Source: Symbiodinium natans (Eukaryota; Sar; Dinophyceae; Suessiales; Symbiodiniaceae). Taken from it: DNA of 64,000 nt. The notes under the pieces are model-generated. The model searched no databases. It was not told where the DNA came from and saw only the letters and a program-made list of their open reading frames with translations. The DNA lies in contig CAJNDS010000091.1 in the NCBI GenBank assembly GCA_905221605.1, forward strand, positions 586,283-650,282, given 5' to 3'. The position numbers were made by a program, and so were the translations under genes. This document shows, one piece after another, positions 49,362 through 55,944 of the stretch (positions are counted from its first letter, which is position 1; each line of letters begins with the position of its first letter).

Positions 49362-49442
49362 TTTTGGGCCGGCGCACCTTGCGCAAGCCGCGCTCAGCGC
49401 GGCGCAAGGCGTGTCGGCTCTCTTCTCTCTGCCGGCCGCCAT
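28779..49442 (-). CDS. Intron-rich PPR-repeat protein, 31 exons, 1,222 aa
   Basis: ATG at 49442 in an ACCATGG context, stop TGA at 28779-28781. Exons are listed in the group entries below; they sum to 3,669 nt and every junction keeps phase. Splicing yields about 34 PPR motifs, nearly all exactly 35 residues, many of them joined across one or two introns, which is strong internal proof of the model. Donors: 6 GT, 15 GC, 9 GA; acceptors all AG, 28 of 30 followed by G. Intron positions within the motif vary, so this is not one exon per motif. Exons range from 25 to 574 nt. The protein starts MAAGREKRADTPCAA and ends in a cut-off motif (IGACERAVVQKQ). PPR arrays bind RNA, usually in organelles; no catalytic domain (DYW, SMR, endonuclease) follows, so binding alone is expected. 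The junction at 30469/29884 is the least certain. Confidence 0.85.
29169..29291. mobile_element. Short TIR element, ACAAGTAGGGGCCCC family, in intron 29
   Basis: Ends ACAAGTAGGGGCCCC and GGGCCCCTACATGT are inverted copies. The core contains AACTCCCTTAAGTAAAGTTA. It is nested within intron 29 of the PPR gene and does not form the splice sites. Other copies: 37723-37844 (opposite sense) and 53893-54014. Confidence 0.85.
29664..29763. mobile_element. Introner-like element = PPR intron 28
   Basis: A 100-bp body between perfect GGAC repeats at 29660-29663 and 29764-29767. The ends CTATAC and CTAAG give only weak inverted repeats. The intron starts GT from the repeat copy. A related body (GGAACCCTAGCA...AGCTGTTTCTTAGGA...GTGCCCAAAAA) lies at about 30277-30380 inside intron 27. 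Confidence 0.78.
29768..32337 (-). CDS. PPR gene exons 25-28, including a 26-nt micro-exon
   Basis: Exon 25 32337-32289, 26 31445-31420 (26 nt), 27 30557-30469, 28 29884-29768. Introns 25-28 begin GC, GA, GC and GT. The join over exons 25-27 gives WAQGLNLLATMEDRGCAPTV, exactly one motif length. The exon 27/28 join is less sure: the acceptor is followed by C and the motif is 3 residues long. Confidence 0.72.
30150..30259. mobile_element. Short TIR element, CTTAGTTGCTGA family, in intron 27
   Basis: Starts CTTAGTTGCTGAGTTCATGA and ends CATTCAGCTGCTAAG; flanked by ATTAAA and ATTAAC, a likely short direct repeat. Nested in PPR intron 27 next to the 30277-30380 element. Confidence 0.78.
32338..33432. 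mobile_element. PPR intron 24 with TCAC direct repeats
   Basis: The intron is bounded by TCAC at 32334-32337 and 33433-33436 and is about 1.1 kb. It contains a CTTGGAGGTTCATGG-family element (about 32421-32555), telomere-derived arrays and unique sequence. It may be an introner enlarged by later insertions. Confidence 0.5.
33437..33980 (-). CDS. PPR gene exons 22-24
   Basis: Exon 22 33980-33848, 23 33701-33646, 24 33512-33437. Introns 22-24 begin GC, GA and GT. Motif 26 is about 3 residues short (LKVLSKAKGAPN). Telomeric tracts lie inside introns 23 and 24 close to the exon edges. Confidence 0.83.
33981..34087. mobile_element. Introner-like element = PPR intron 21
   Basis: 107 bp between perfect CTGC repeats (33977-33980, 34088-34091). 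Ends CTGGGTTGG and CCTGCCCAG are partly inverted. On the coding strand the donor is the GC of the repeat and the acceptor AG is the element end. Confidence 0.8.
34092..35049 (-). CDS. PPR gene exons 19-21
   Basis: Exon 19 35049-34485 (565 nt, five motifs), 20 34374-34283, 21 34183-34092. Introns 19-21 all begin GC and each is flanked by a perfect 4-bp repeat (GCAT, GCTA, GCAG on the coding strand). The motif across intron 19 reads CLLNSMPEAGATPNKITFNA. Confidence 0.9.
34184..34278. mobile_element. Introner-like element = PPR intron 20, perfect 14-bp TIRs
   Basis: A 95-bp element with CTTGGTAGCCCAGT at 34184-34197 and its exact inverse ACTGGGCTACCAAG at 34265-34278, flanked directly by TAGC at 34180-34183 and 34279-34282. 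The interior is mostly CCCTAAA repeats. On the coding strand (minus) the repeat GCTA supplies the GC donor and the TIR end CCAAG supplies the acceptor. Confidence 0.92.
34375..34480. mobile_element. Introner-like element = PPR intron 19
   Basis: 106 bp between perfect ATGC repeats (34371-34374, 34481-34484). The ends CTATACTCCCTTTAGAA and TTCCAAAGGGTGATAAAGG are imperfect inverted repeats. GC-AG intron. Confidence 0.83.
35394..36598 (-). CDS. PPR gene exons 15-18
   Basis: Exon 15 36598-36526, 16 36194-36138, 17 36019-35941, 18 35459-35394. Introns 15-18 begin GC, GA, GA, GT. Joined peptides: SFSAAITSCSKGQQWQLALL, SQMPAAQTQPNTFSFNAAIS, LLLSEMAACKLSPDVVSFNA. Intron 16 is an introner-like element with TSD GAAC. 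Confidence 0.87.
36020..36133. mobile_element. Introner-like element = PPR intron 16, same family as intron 20
   Basis: 114 bp with CTTGGTAGCCCAGG at the left end and ACAGGGCTAGTAAG at the right, between perfect GTTC repeats (36016-36019, 36134-36137). It shares the TIR and the AAAGGGTA-CCAC subterminal block with 34184-34278 but has a non-telomeric interior. GA-AG intron. Confidence 0.9.
37723..37844. mobile_element. Short TIR element, ACAAGTAGGGGCCCC family
   Basis: ACAGGTAGGGCCCCCC at the left, GGGGCCCCTACTTGT at the right, about 122 bp, opposite in sense to 29169-29291. It lies in PPR intron 14. Confidence 0.83.
38264..41203 (-). CDS. PPR gene exons 13-14, including a 25-nt micro-exon
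   Basis: Exon 13 41203-41179 (25 nt: AGISACG plus partial codons) and exon 14 38310-38264. Intron 13 begins GA and intron 14 GC. Together with exons 12 and 15 they rebuild one slightly long, diverged motif (ISACGRKDWRAALRHLAAED). The micro-exon has AG on its acceptor side and GA on its donor side, and both phases fit. Confidence 0.75.
40492..40517. repeat. G homopolymer, 26 bases
   Basis: A G run directly after TTTAGGG units in PPR intron 13. Similar C or G runs of 24-38 bases lie at 42581-42608 and 49323-49360. Confidence 0.9.
41561..41656. mobile_element. Short TIR element, GGATGTTCC family, copy 1
   Basis: Starts GGATGTTCCCCCTTGTACTA and ends TATAAGGGGAAACATTCC, inverted copies. A partial relative starts at 5837. 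In PPR intron 12. Confidence 0.72.
41815..41910. mobile_element. Short TIR element, GGATGTTCC family, copy 2
   Basis: Starts GGGATGTTCCACCTTCTCCT and ends AAAGGAGGAACATCCC. Cores share GTCCTT..AGGGA and CAGTCCCTA..AAGGA with copy 1. In PPR intron 12. Confidence 0.75.
42095..44346 (-). CDS. PPR gene exons 7-12
   Basis: Exon 7 44346-44291, 8 43648-43594, 9 43348-43272, 10 43171-43019, 11 42876-42710, 12 42210-42095. Introns 6-11 begin GA, GT, GC, GA, GA, GA; intron 12 begins GC. Introns 9, 10 and 11 have perfect 4-bp direct repeats at their edges. Joined peptide runs such as LLSVMPIFMAVPGRISFNA keep the 35-residue period. Confidence 0.87.
42211..42705. mobile_element. PPR intron 11 with GATC repeats and a nested element
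   Basis: The intron is bounded by GATC at both exon edges (42207-42210, 42706-42709). It contains TTTAGGG tracts, a 28-base C run followed by an A run (42581-42618), and a truncated CTTAGTTGCTGA-family element ending at 42691 whose left end is replaced by the C run. Confidence 0.7.
42877..43014. mobile_element. Introner-like element = PPR intron 10
   Basis: 138 bp between perfect ATTC repeats (42873-42876, 43015-43018). Ends CTAAGATGGCC and GGGGGCTACCTAG are imperfect inverted copies. GA-AG intron on the minus strand. Confidence 0.82.
43172..43267. mobile_element. Introner-like element = PPR intron 9
   Basis: 96 bp between perfect CATC repeats (43168-43171, 43268-43271). On the coding strand the body starts CTTACTTAGCCAA and ends TTGGAAAAGTAAG, an inverted pair. 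GA-AG intron. Confidence 0.83.
43813..43850. repeat. Perfect 38-bp palindrome
   Basis: GGGAATGAGGGAATGAGGG is followed at once by its exact inverse, with no loop. It resembles the two ends of the element at 59018-59094 fused after loss of the middle. In PPR intron 7. Confidence 0.9.
43899..43990. mobile_element. Short TIR element, CCATGTACCT family
   Basis: Starts CCCACGTACCTTTA and ends CAGGTACATGGAT, with ACTTGGGCCC and GGCCCAAGCATGTA inside, as in 2501-2590. In PPR intron 7. Confidence 0.6.
44161..44269. mobile_element. Short TIR element, CTTAGTTGCTGA family, in intron 7
   Basis: Full-length copy with CTTAGTTGCTGAGTTCATAA and CATTCAGCTACTAAG ends, 109 bp, about 20 bp from the donor of intron 7. 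Confidence 0.83.
44698..45492 (-). CDS. PPR gene exons 5-6
   Basis: Exon 5 45492-44919 (574 nt, five full motifs and two partial ones) and exon 6 44781-44698. Intron 5 starts GC (AAAG|GCTAGG) and exon 6 restores the motif as AKGGQWQRALQLLFQMP. Exon 5 is the largest exon and is open only in this frame over its whole length. Confidence 0.88.
46355..49442 (-). CDS. PPR gene exons 1-4
   Basis: Exon 1 49442-49378, exon 2 48624-48591 (34 nt), exon 3 48185-48135, exon 4 46432-46355. Introns begin GT, GC, GT and GC. They encode the first two motifs (DWPAALHLLS, LDTAGKAPVD, SACCARSSVWPVALQVLEDI). Intron 1 contains a 38-base C run on the coding strand plus telomeric tracts. Exons 2 and 3 are short and rest on exact motif length across the joins. 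Confidence 0.72.
46449..46690. mobile_element. Two adjacent CTACTTGGAGGTTCATG elements
   Basis: Copy one 46449-46583 (ends CTACTTGGAGGTTCATGAGT and GAGCATCCAAGTAG); copy two 46598-46690 (ends TACTTGGAGGTTCATGGGTA and TTGAACCTTCAAGTA). They lie just upstream (coding sense) of PPR exon 4, in intron 3. Others: 41231-41328, 55763-55944. Confidence 0.75.
47255..47375 (+). repeat. Telomere-like tract, TTTAGGG type
   Basis: About 16 near-perfect units in PPR intron 3; a CCCTAAA/CCCCAAA alternating tract lies at 47035-47170. Confidence 0.92.
48664..48775 (+). repeat. Telomere-like tract, TTTAGGG type
   Basis: About 15 units in PPR intron 1 next to exon 2; the opposite-sense tract 48424-48530 lies on the other side of the exon. 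Confidence 0.92.
49173..49360 (+). repeat. TTTGGGGGG array ending in a 38-base G run
   Basis: G-rich units of growing G length end in G only (49323-49360), directly next to PPR exon 1. Frames here encode only Gly/Trp/Phe or Pro repeats, except for the exon 1 part at 49378-49442. Confidence 0.9.
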
Positions 49443-50535
49443 GGTCACAGATCGGTGTAGGGTTTAGGGTTTAGGGTTTAGGGTTCAGGGTTTAGGGTTT
49501 GGGGTTCAGGGTTTTGGGCCCTATTTGCAAGGAGTCTCTACACTCTTCAGCTTTAAGAGGTTGTCTTTGGTGGTGGGAGACCAGCATCGGCAAGGCGAAG
49601 GGGTAGAGTGTTCGGTTTTTTGGCCCCTAAACCCTGAACCCGAAACCTAAACCCTAAACCCTAAACCCTAAACCCTAAACCCTTTTAAACCCTAAACCCT
49701 AAACCAGGTGCAGGTGTGCCTTGAACGTGCAAGACTTGCACGTCTGTCAATAGCAGCGGCACAAGCAACACTGAAACATCTCTTGTTTAGGGCTTAGGGT
49801 TTAGGGTTCACAGCCTGCCACCCCTGGGCTCTTGTCTTAACCCTGAGCCCCCCAACCCCACTCTTTCTTTGTAGCTACAAGCGCTGGACCCCGCTAAGCC
49901 CTCTAAACCCTCGACTCTCAAACCCTGAAAGCCGCATCCGCTGTGCCCTAGACCACCTGAACCGTGAACAAATACCAACCCTGCAAACTCTGAACTGTCA
50001 CCCTGCTCAGGCTCCACAACCCTTGCAACTAAATCTTCCGGGGGGGGGGGGGGGGGTTAAGGGGGGGTTAAGGGGGCACAGATGAACCAGCAGCGGAGGA
50101 GAGGGAAGGGAAGGGGTCCCTTTTGGGACTTCTTTCTGCAGGCCGTAAGGGTTTAGGGCTTAGGGCCTAGGGTTTAGCAATGGTTCCTTCTGAGTTTCGG
50201 GGGGGGGGGGGGGGGGGCGGGGGGCTCACCCTCTTTTTTTGATTGTTTGGGGGTGCAGTGGGTTTATATACTTTTTGCTACAATATCTTTATGATTGATT
50301 CCTATATTATTACTACATATTGTTATACGACTACATGTACATTCTTGTTTGGGTCTTAGAGTCTTACGGTTTCAGGGTTCGCCAGATGAACATCTGAGTG
50401 ATTGGTGCTCGAGACAGATGAAACAAAACTTCCCTAAACCCTCAACCCGAAACATGAACCCCCAAACCATGAATCCCAAAAACTACAAATGCACCAAGTA
50501 AAGCGCTATAAGCCCCTCAAAATCCTAAACCCTAC
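49443..50535. other. Spacer between two minus-strand genes
   Basis: Telomeric tracts, G runs at 50040-50056 and 50201-50217, and a block at 49715-49785 that reads as protein on either strand (plus: LERARLARLSIAAAQATLKH). A short minus block near 50003-50021 (VVEPEQ) could continue the gene at 50536-51814. The promoter of the PPR gene should lie here; no recognised promoter motif was seen. Confidence 0.4.
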
Positions 50536-51814
50536 CAGCCGTTTAAATCCGGTACATCCGGGCACCAGGCAAGCACGCGGTCGCCGACCCGCCATGGCGG
50601 ATCAAGGTCCTCTGAGGCATGTGCGATTAGGGTTTAAAGATCTTAGGGTTTAGGGTTTGGGATTTAGGGTTTAGGGTTGGGGGGCGGGGGGGGCGGACTC
50701 TGTCAGCCATTTGGCCACTTTCAATATGGCACCCTTCCTTCGTAGCGGCCTTCACGGCAGCCTCCCCCTAAACCCTAAACCCTAAACCCTAAACCCTAAA
50801 CCATAAACCCTAAACCCTAAACCCTAAACCCTAAACCCTAAACCTCAAAGGCCTACCTAGCCATAGCCTCGGCCAGTCGGTTGAAGACGTCGCGTCTGGG
50901 CTTCGGCTTCGGCCGGCGCCGAGCCTCTCTCGAGTGCTTCTGAGGGTTCAGGGCTTTTTTTCTAGGGTTTAGGGTTTCGGGTTTAGGGTTTAGGGTTCAG
51001 GGTTTGGGGTTTAGGGTTTTAGGGCTTTAGGGTTTATGGGGTTTAAGGTTTAGGGTGAGGATGTAGGGTTTTTAGGGTTTGAGGTGTCGTTTGAGGTCTG
51101 GTGTTTGTTTGCGGTTTAGGTGTTTAGGGTTTAGGGTGTTTAGGGCTTTTACGGTTTAGGTTTAGGGTGTTTAAGGTCTGGTGTTTAGGGGTCACCAGGC
51201 CACTGTTCGCAGGGCCTGACCTATTGCACACGTTGACACGTTGACATTAGGGTGTTTACGGTTTAGGTGTTTGCGGTTAAGGGTGTTTAGGGTTTTTGGG
51301 GCTTAGGGCTTAGGGTTTAGGATTTAGAAGTGGTGTCGCTACTTGGAGGCTTAAGTCCTACCATGTCTTGAGTATAGCATACAACTTCAAGATACTTGTC
51401 CACCTCCATACATCAGCCACATCGGGGGAACTAACAGCTACACTCCAAATTGCCCCCCCTTGCACAAAAAAAACAATGCACTAAACCCTACACATCTTCA
51501 AGAAGCCCGAACCCTCAAACCCCAAATACCCTGGAATGAGCCCAAAAGCAAAATCACGTATACAGCCCGTCAAAATCACGGAAATATCCTTACAATATCG
51601 CCAAACGAAACGCTAAACCCTCAACCCTAAACCCACCCAAGAACCTAACCCGTATATTCTCAACCCCAATCCCTAAACCCTAAACCATAAACCCTAAACC
51701 CTAAACGCCCACAATCGCCTCTGCCGGCGCTTGGGGCGGTGTCGGCGCGGTGGGCTCGTGGTCGGACGGCGGTCCGGTCGCTTGGGGCTCGGAAGGCTCC
51801 GCAGGCGCGTCCAT
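50536..51814 (-). CDS. Partial multi-exon gene, unknown function
   Basis: Four minus-strand blocks join in phase 0: 51814-51713 (ATG, Pro/Glu-rich, MDAPAEPSEPQATGPP), 50939-50862 (RRRPKPKPRRDVFNRLAEAM), 50761-50705 (AAVKAATKEGCHIESGQMA), 50609-50536 (DPPWRVGDRVLAWCPDVPDL). Introns begin GT, GC and GA; the last two have 3-bp edge repeats (GCT, GAC). The DVFNRLAEAM piece resembles an F-x-R-L-Y/A-x-x-A helix common in protist proteins, and WRVGDRVLAW resembles an SH3/Tudor-like strand; both are loose impressions. The 3' end is not found: the last exon ends in phase 2 at a GT donor. The blocks sit between telomeric tracts as in the PPR gene. Confidence 0.52.
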
Positions 51815-52290
51815 AGCTTCAGGGCTAGGAGGGTTTAGGGTTTAGGGTTGGGGTTTAGGGCTTAGAGGATTCAGGTGGATCTAGGTCCTCAGGTACTGGC
51901 TTAGGATTGAGGCTCTAAGGGCTCTTGCTCTTTACGGTTGGGCAGACTTTGAGAAGGTACGGGCTTGAATACCTTGTTGCGGATTCCTAGAAAGCTAAGG
52001 CTATTGCATTCTGGTGTATGTGGGGGGGGGGGGGGCCCTAGTTTTGGAACGAACCAACATGGAGGCTAAGGGCATGAGGGGGGTTGAGGGTTTGGAGCTT
52101 TTGAGCCCTGCACCGGCGAACGGAGAAAGAGGCATCGCAGCACTTCTCGGACGTCTGGGGCACCATACTGACGACTCGCCGGACCCTGCATGTACTGCCG
52201 GATTTCAATGCAGAGCCCGAACATATCTCCGCTTTGGGGCTGGGGCTTTGAGGGCTTTAAGGTTATCGTGGGATCATTTGCCATGAGGGT

Positions 52291-52404
52291 CCATGTACCT
52301 CTATAACAGATGTATATACATATATACGTATACCTAGGGCCTTAAAAGGGCTCCCATATAGTAGCTGTAGGCCCCAAGTATATAATTATACTATACAGGT
52401 ACAC
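52291..52404. mobile_element. Short TIR element, CCATGTACCT family
   Basis: Starts CCATGTACCTCTATA and ends TATACAGGTACACG, with AGGCCCCAAGTATATA inside. Its TA-rich middle differs from the other two copies. Confidence 0.5.
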
Positions 52405-52674
52405 GAACATGAGGTGGTCATTCCAGGGATTATGCTGCAGGCGGTTCAGGGGCTTCTTCGGGTGTTGCGGTTCAGAGTTTAGCGATTAGGGTTTAGTTTA
52501 GGGTGTCGGGGTTAGGTTTCGGGGGTTTGGTGCATTAGGAGCCTTAAGCCTTACTTCTCCACCAAGCAGGGAATGGAAAAAAAGGCTACGCTGCTTTCTT
52601 CATGCAAAGGAAAGGTACTAGCGAAGTAACGTCAGGGACGTCTCAGGACAGAAGCCTGCAGCCTTCCTCTCCTT

Positions 52675-52676
52675 CA

Positions 52677-52710
<34 letters not shown>

Positions 52711-52724
52711 GCCTCTTTTTCATA

Positions 52725-52756
<32 letters not shown>

Positions 52757-52790
52757 TCTCTTTCTATCCGTCTGTCTCTCTCGCGCTAGC
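52675..52790. repeat. CT microsatellite
   Basis: (CT)n with CTGTCTCT interruptions. The Ser/Leu frame here is translated repeat. Confidence 0.93.
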
Positions 52791-53344
52791 CCGCTCCGTT
52801 TTCAGGCACGCTTTTGCGATCGTCGCGTTAGCTCAGCCTTGTGCTAGGCTGCCGCTGCCTTCGATGCAAGGGAACGCCCCACTTGTCTTTATGGGCATTT
52901 CCAAAATAACGGTACCCGGAATATACTCTCTCTCTATATATATATGTTCATATATATATATATGTGTATATATGGGAACCTCCAAATAGGTATCACTATT
53001 TCAAGTAACCACCACATCCCCAGAAGTGCAGAGTTTCGGGGTTTATTGGGAGCTGAGTACCTGCCTGCTGGGACCTACAGCCCACAACTAAAAACATGCA
53101 CAGAGGTTTAGGGTTTAGGGTTTGGGGTTTAGGGTTTAGAGTTTAGGGTTTAGGGTTTAGGGAACCCCCCCCCCCCCCCCCGGTTTAAGGTAAAGGGGGT
53201 TAGGGTTAAGAATTCAGGGGCTCGAAAAACCCTAAAACCCAAAAGCCCCAAACCCTAAAATCCGAACCCCAAAACTTTAGCCCCTAAACCCTGAACCCGC
53301 TGAAGCCCTGAACCTAGAACCCTGAAGGCAAACACTAGTTGGTG

Positions 53345-53423
53345 GTTGGGATAGTATTAAAAATTCAAATTTAATATTCCTTTTTGGGTTTAAGTACCCT
53401 GAAAATTTCAAATGCTACCCAAC
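53345..53423. mobile_element. Short inverted-repeat element
   Basis: GGTTGGGATAGTATTAAAAA at the left and AAATGCTACCCAACT at the right form an imperfect inverted pair around TTCAAATTTAATATTCC. About 79 bp; single copy here. Confidence 0.5.
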
Positions 53424-53892
53424 TATGACAAAGAACAGGGGAGCTACGGTACCAGCGAGAAACCTTCGTTCTCCGTTCCATTGCAAATGCCGGGCATTGG
53501 ATTGAGGGATGGTAGTTTAGGGTTTAGGGTTTAGGGCTTAGGGTTTAGGGTTTAGGGCTTAGGGTTTGGGGTTTGGGGTTTGGGGTTTAGGTTTCGGGTG
53601 TAGCTTTTGGGGTTTAGGAAACGCTCAAACCCCTAAATGCGCCCAGTACCGAAACTTTGGAGAACCTGATGCTTCGTCCCCCCCGCCCCCACCGCCCACA
53701 ACCCCTCCTTAGAGATTACCACGAACTACACGAGCCTTGGGTAGCTCTTACATTAGGGAGCCTTTTTGGGGGCTTCCACATGTAGTTCAGCACCCTGATC
53801 ATAGCATCAGGAACCCCCTCACTTCCTTTTGAGGCTTAAGTTCTCATACTCAAACGGCCACTGAATCCTTGACACTGCCAACCCAAAACCCC

Positions 53893-54014
53893 ACAAGTAG
53901 GGGCCCCCTAGTTATAAGTAGGGTTATGAAGCCCCTAAATTGGGTTATAAGTCTTCCTATTTAGGTTGTAACTCCCTTCAGTAAAGTTAGTATAGTAAAG
54001 GGGCCCCTACTTGT
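53893..54014. mobile_element. Short TIR element, ACAAGTAGGGGCCCC family
   Basis: ACAAGTAGGGGCCCC and GGGGCCCCTACTTGT are exact inverses; about 122 bp. This is the best-preserved copy. A CCCTAAA tract starts right after it. Confidence 0.88.
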
Positions 54015-54316
54015 AAACCCTAAACCCTAAACCCTAAACCCTAAACCCTAAACCCTGTACCAGAAGAAGTCCCCCCCCCCCCTCCCGCCCAAATAGCCCT
54101 CACGGCAGACCTCCACGACGTGGCCGCGCGAGGCTTTGCCTTTCTCAGAGTTTTTGCTGGGAGCTTGGGGCAATTTCAGGTTTATGGGGGTTTAGGGTTT
54201 AGGGTTTAGGGTTTCGGGTTTCGGGTTTAGGGTTTAGGGTGTAGGCTGTGGGGTTTGGGTCTCACCTGCGTTGGGCGTGCAGCTCTTGACTCTTTGGCGC
54301 CAGGTTTCGGGGAACA

Positions 54317-54436
54317 TTCTGGTTTCATGCTCGTGATGTCAATGCGCGCTCGATGGAGGCTGTCTTCTCATCCATCGGAGACGTCAATGACCTCTTGCAT
54401 TTTCTGGTACAGCCATGGCCATGTACGCTTGGATGA
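54317..54436 (+). pseudogene. Coding remnant, unknown
   Basis: A plus-strand frame with stop TGA at 54434-54436 reads FWFHARDVNARSMEAVFSSI and then GDVNDLLHFLVQPWPC. It is protein-like and not repeat-derived. The upstream continuation needs a frame change, so it may be a decayed retroelement or gene. The 122-codon frame overlapping it (54255-54623) looks less natural. Confidence 0.3.
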
Positions 54437-55250
54437 CGAGGAGCGCAGTTCCGGTACTTGTCAATGTGTAGAGGGGCCATATTGGGATGGTTCTTGCGCT
54501 GCTCGAACAACAATGATCGCACACCGGTGTCTGTTGAATGCTCGGTTGCATCCCAGACCTCCCACACATTGGGGTGCAGACTTTGGGAGCGTAGCGTTTA
54601 GGGCCCTAAACCCTAAATCCTAAACCCTAAACCCTAAACCCTGAACCCTAAACCCTAAACCCTAAACCCTAGACCCTCAAGTTTCGGAACCCTTCCGGGG
54701 CTTGCTTTCAGGTTGACGTGGACTTGCAGTCGATCAGGTCCTTCCGCAAGCAGCGAACCAGCTGATGTTATACTCTTGGTCCGAACCCCAAAATTAAGCC
54801 TAAACCCTAAACACTAAACCCTAAACCCTAAAGCCTAAACCCTAAACCCTAAACCCTCAACCCTAAACCCTAAAGCCTAAAACCCTAAATCGTATCTTCA
54901 AGGCTTTGGGGCTTGGAGGTACAGGGGCGCTCTGCACGCTACGAAAGTCTCTAAAACCAATACCCTAAACACTAAAACGCGATTTGAGATTCAATTCAGC
55001 CCCTAAGCTAAACGCCTTATAAACCCGTAAATCCCTACACCCCTAGGATTTAGGTGGTTAGGTTTGAGGGAGTAGCATTTAGGGCTTAGGGTTTAGGAGT
55101 TTCGGGCTCTGGATTTAGGAGTTTGAGATTTAGGGTTTACCTAAACCCAAAACCCAAAACCCAAAACCCAAAGCCCAAAACCCTAAACCCTAAACCCTAA
55201 ACCCTAAACCCTAAACCCTAAACCCTAAACCCTAAACCCTAAACCCTAGC

Positions 55251-55295
55251 TGGGTCTCCAACGGCTGCGACCACGATCCGCCTTTTCCAAGGAAG
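55251..55295 (-). CDS. Candidate internal exon, unknown gene
   Basis: A 45-nt minus block with acceptor GTTGAG|C and a GC donor (CCA|GCTAGGG), reading LPWKRRIVVAAVGDP. It lies between facing CCCTAAA and TTTAGGG tracts. The acceptor lacks the usual following G. Confidence 0.38.
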
Positions 55296-55762
55296 CTCAA
55301 CGTTGAGTTGAGGGAGCGTGTACAGGGTTTAGGGCTTGTGGTTTAGGGTTTAGGGTTTAGGGTTTAGGGTTTAGTGTTTGAAGTTTGGGGTTTGGGGTTT
55401 AGGGTTTAGGGTCTAAGGTGTTGGACGTAAAGTTCAGGGTTTAGGGTTGAGGGTCGCCTCCTGAATATCTCACTGCGAGACCCGATCCAGGAGGGGGTCT
55501 CGCACGAACCCAAGCACTGACAGTAACATGATATTCTTGACCCAGGAGTAAGCTGGGAATAAAAGGGGTACCCCTTTTTTGGTACAAAGGGGGTTCTAAG
55601 GGAAGCTACACACTAAAGAAGGATAAGGGCCCACCCTGGGTCCTTGTACTCTTAACTGCTTTTTTATTTGGGTTTAGGGTTTGGGGTTTAGGGTTTAGGG
55701 TTTAGGGCTTAGGGTTTGGGGTTTAGGACTTAGGGTTACACCACAACCATTTTCAGGAGATG

Positions 55763-55944
55763 TACTTGGCGGTTCATGGTGCTTAGTAATCCAACTACAA
55801 CTTATAACCCAAGTTTATAACCCTACTATGGTACTTAAGGGGCTTATACGTGGCTTATGTCTGCACTTAGAATTGGGTTACTAAGAACCCTAAACCCTAA
55901 ACCCTAAACCCTAAACATTACTAAGTACCCTGAACCTCCAAGCA
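55763..55944. mobile_element. CTTGGAGGTTCATGG element split by a telomeric insert
   Basis: Left end TACTTGGCGGTTCATGG, right end CCTGAACCTCCAAGCA. Near the right end the family sequence GGGTTACTAAGTACC is interrupted by 32 bp of telomeric repeat at 55886-55917, with TTACTAAG duplicated on both sides (55878-55885 and 55918-55925). Confidence 0.85.
55886..55917 (-). repeat. 32-bp telomeric insert with 8-bp target duplication
   Basis: AACCC(TAAACCC)n with about four units, flanked by TTACTAAG on both sides. Relatives of the host element have a single TTACTAAGTACC, so the insert and duplication arose after the element. Confidence 0.85.

Noticed and set aside
49104-49474. Gly-rich plus frames and Pro-rich minus frames
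   Set aside because: Translated TTTGGGG/G-run sequence. Only the last 65 nt on the minus strand (49378-49442) was kept, as PPR exon 1.
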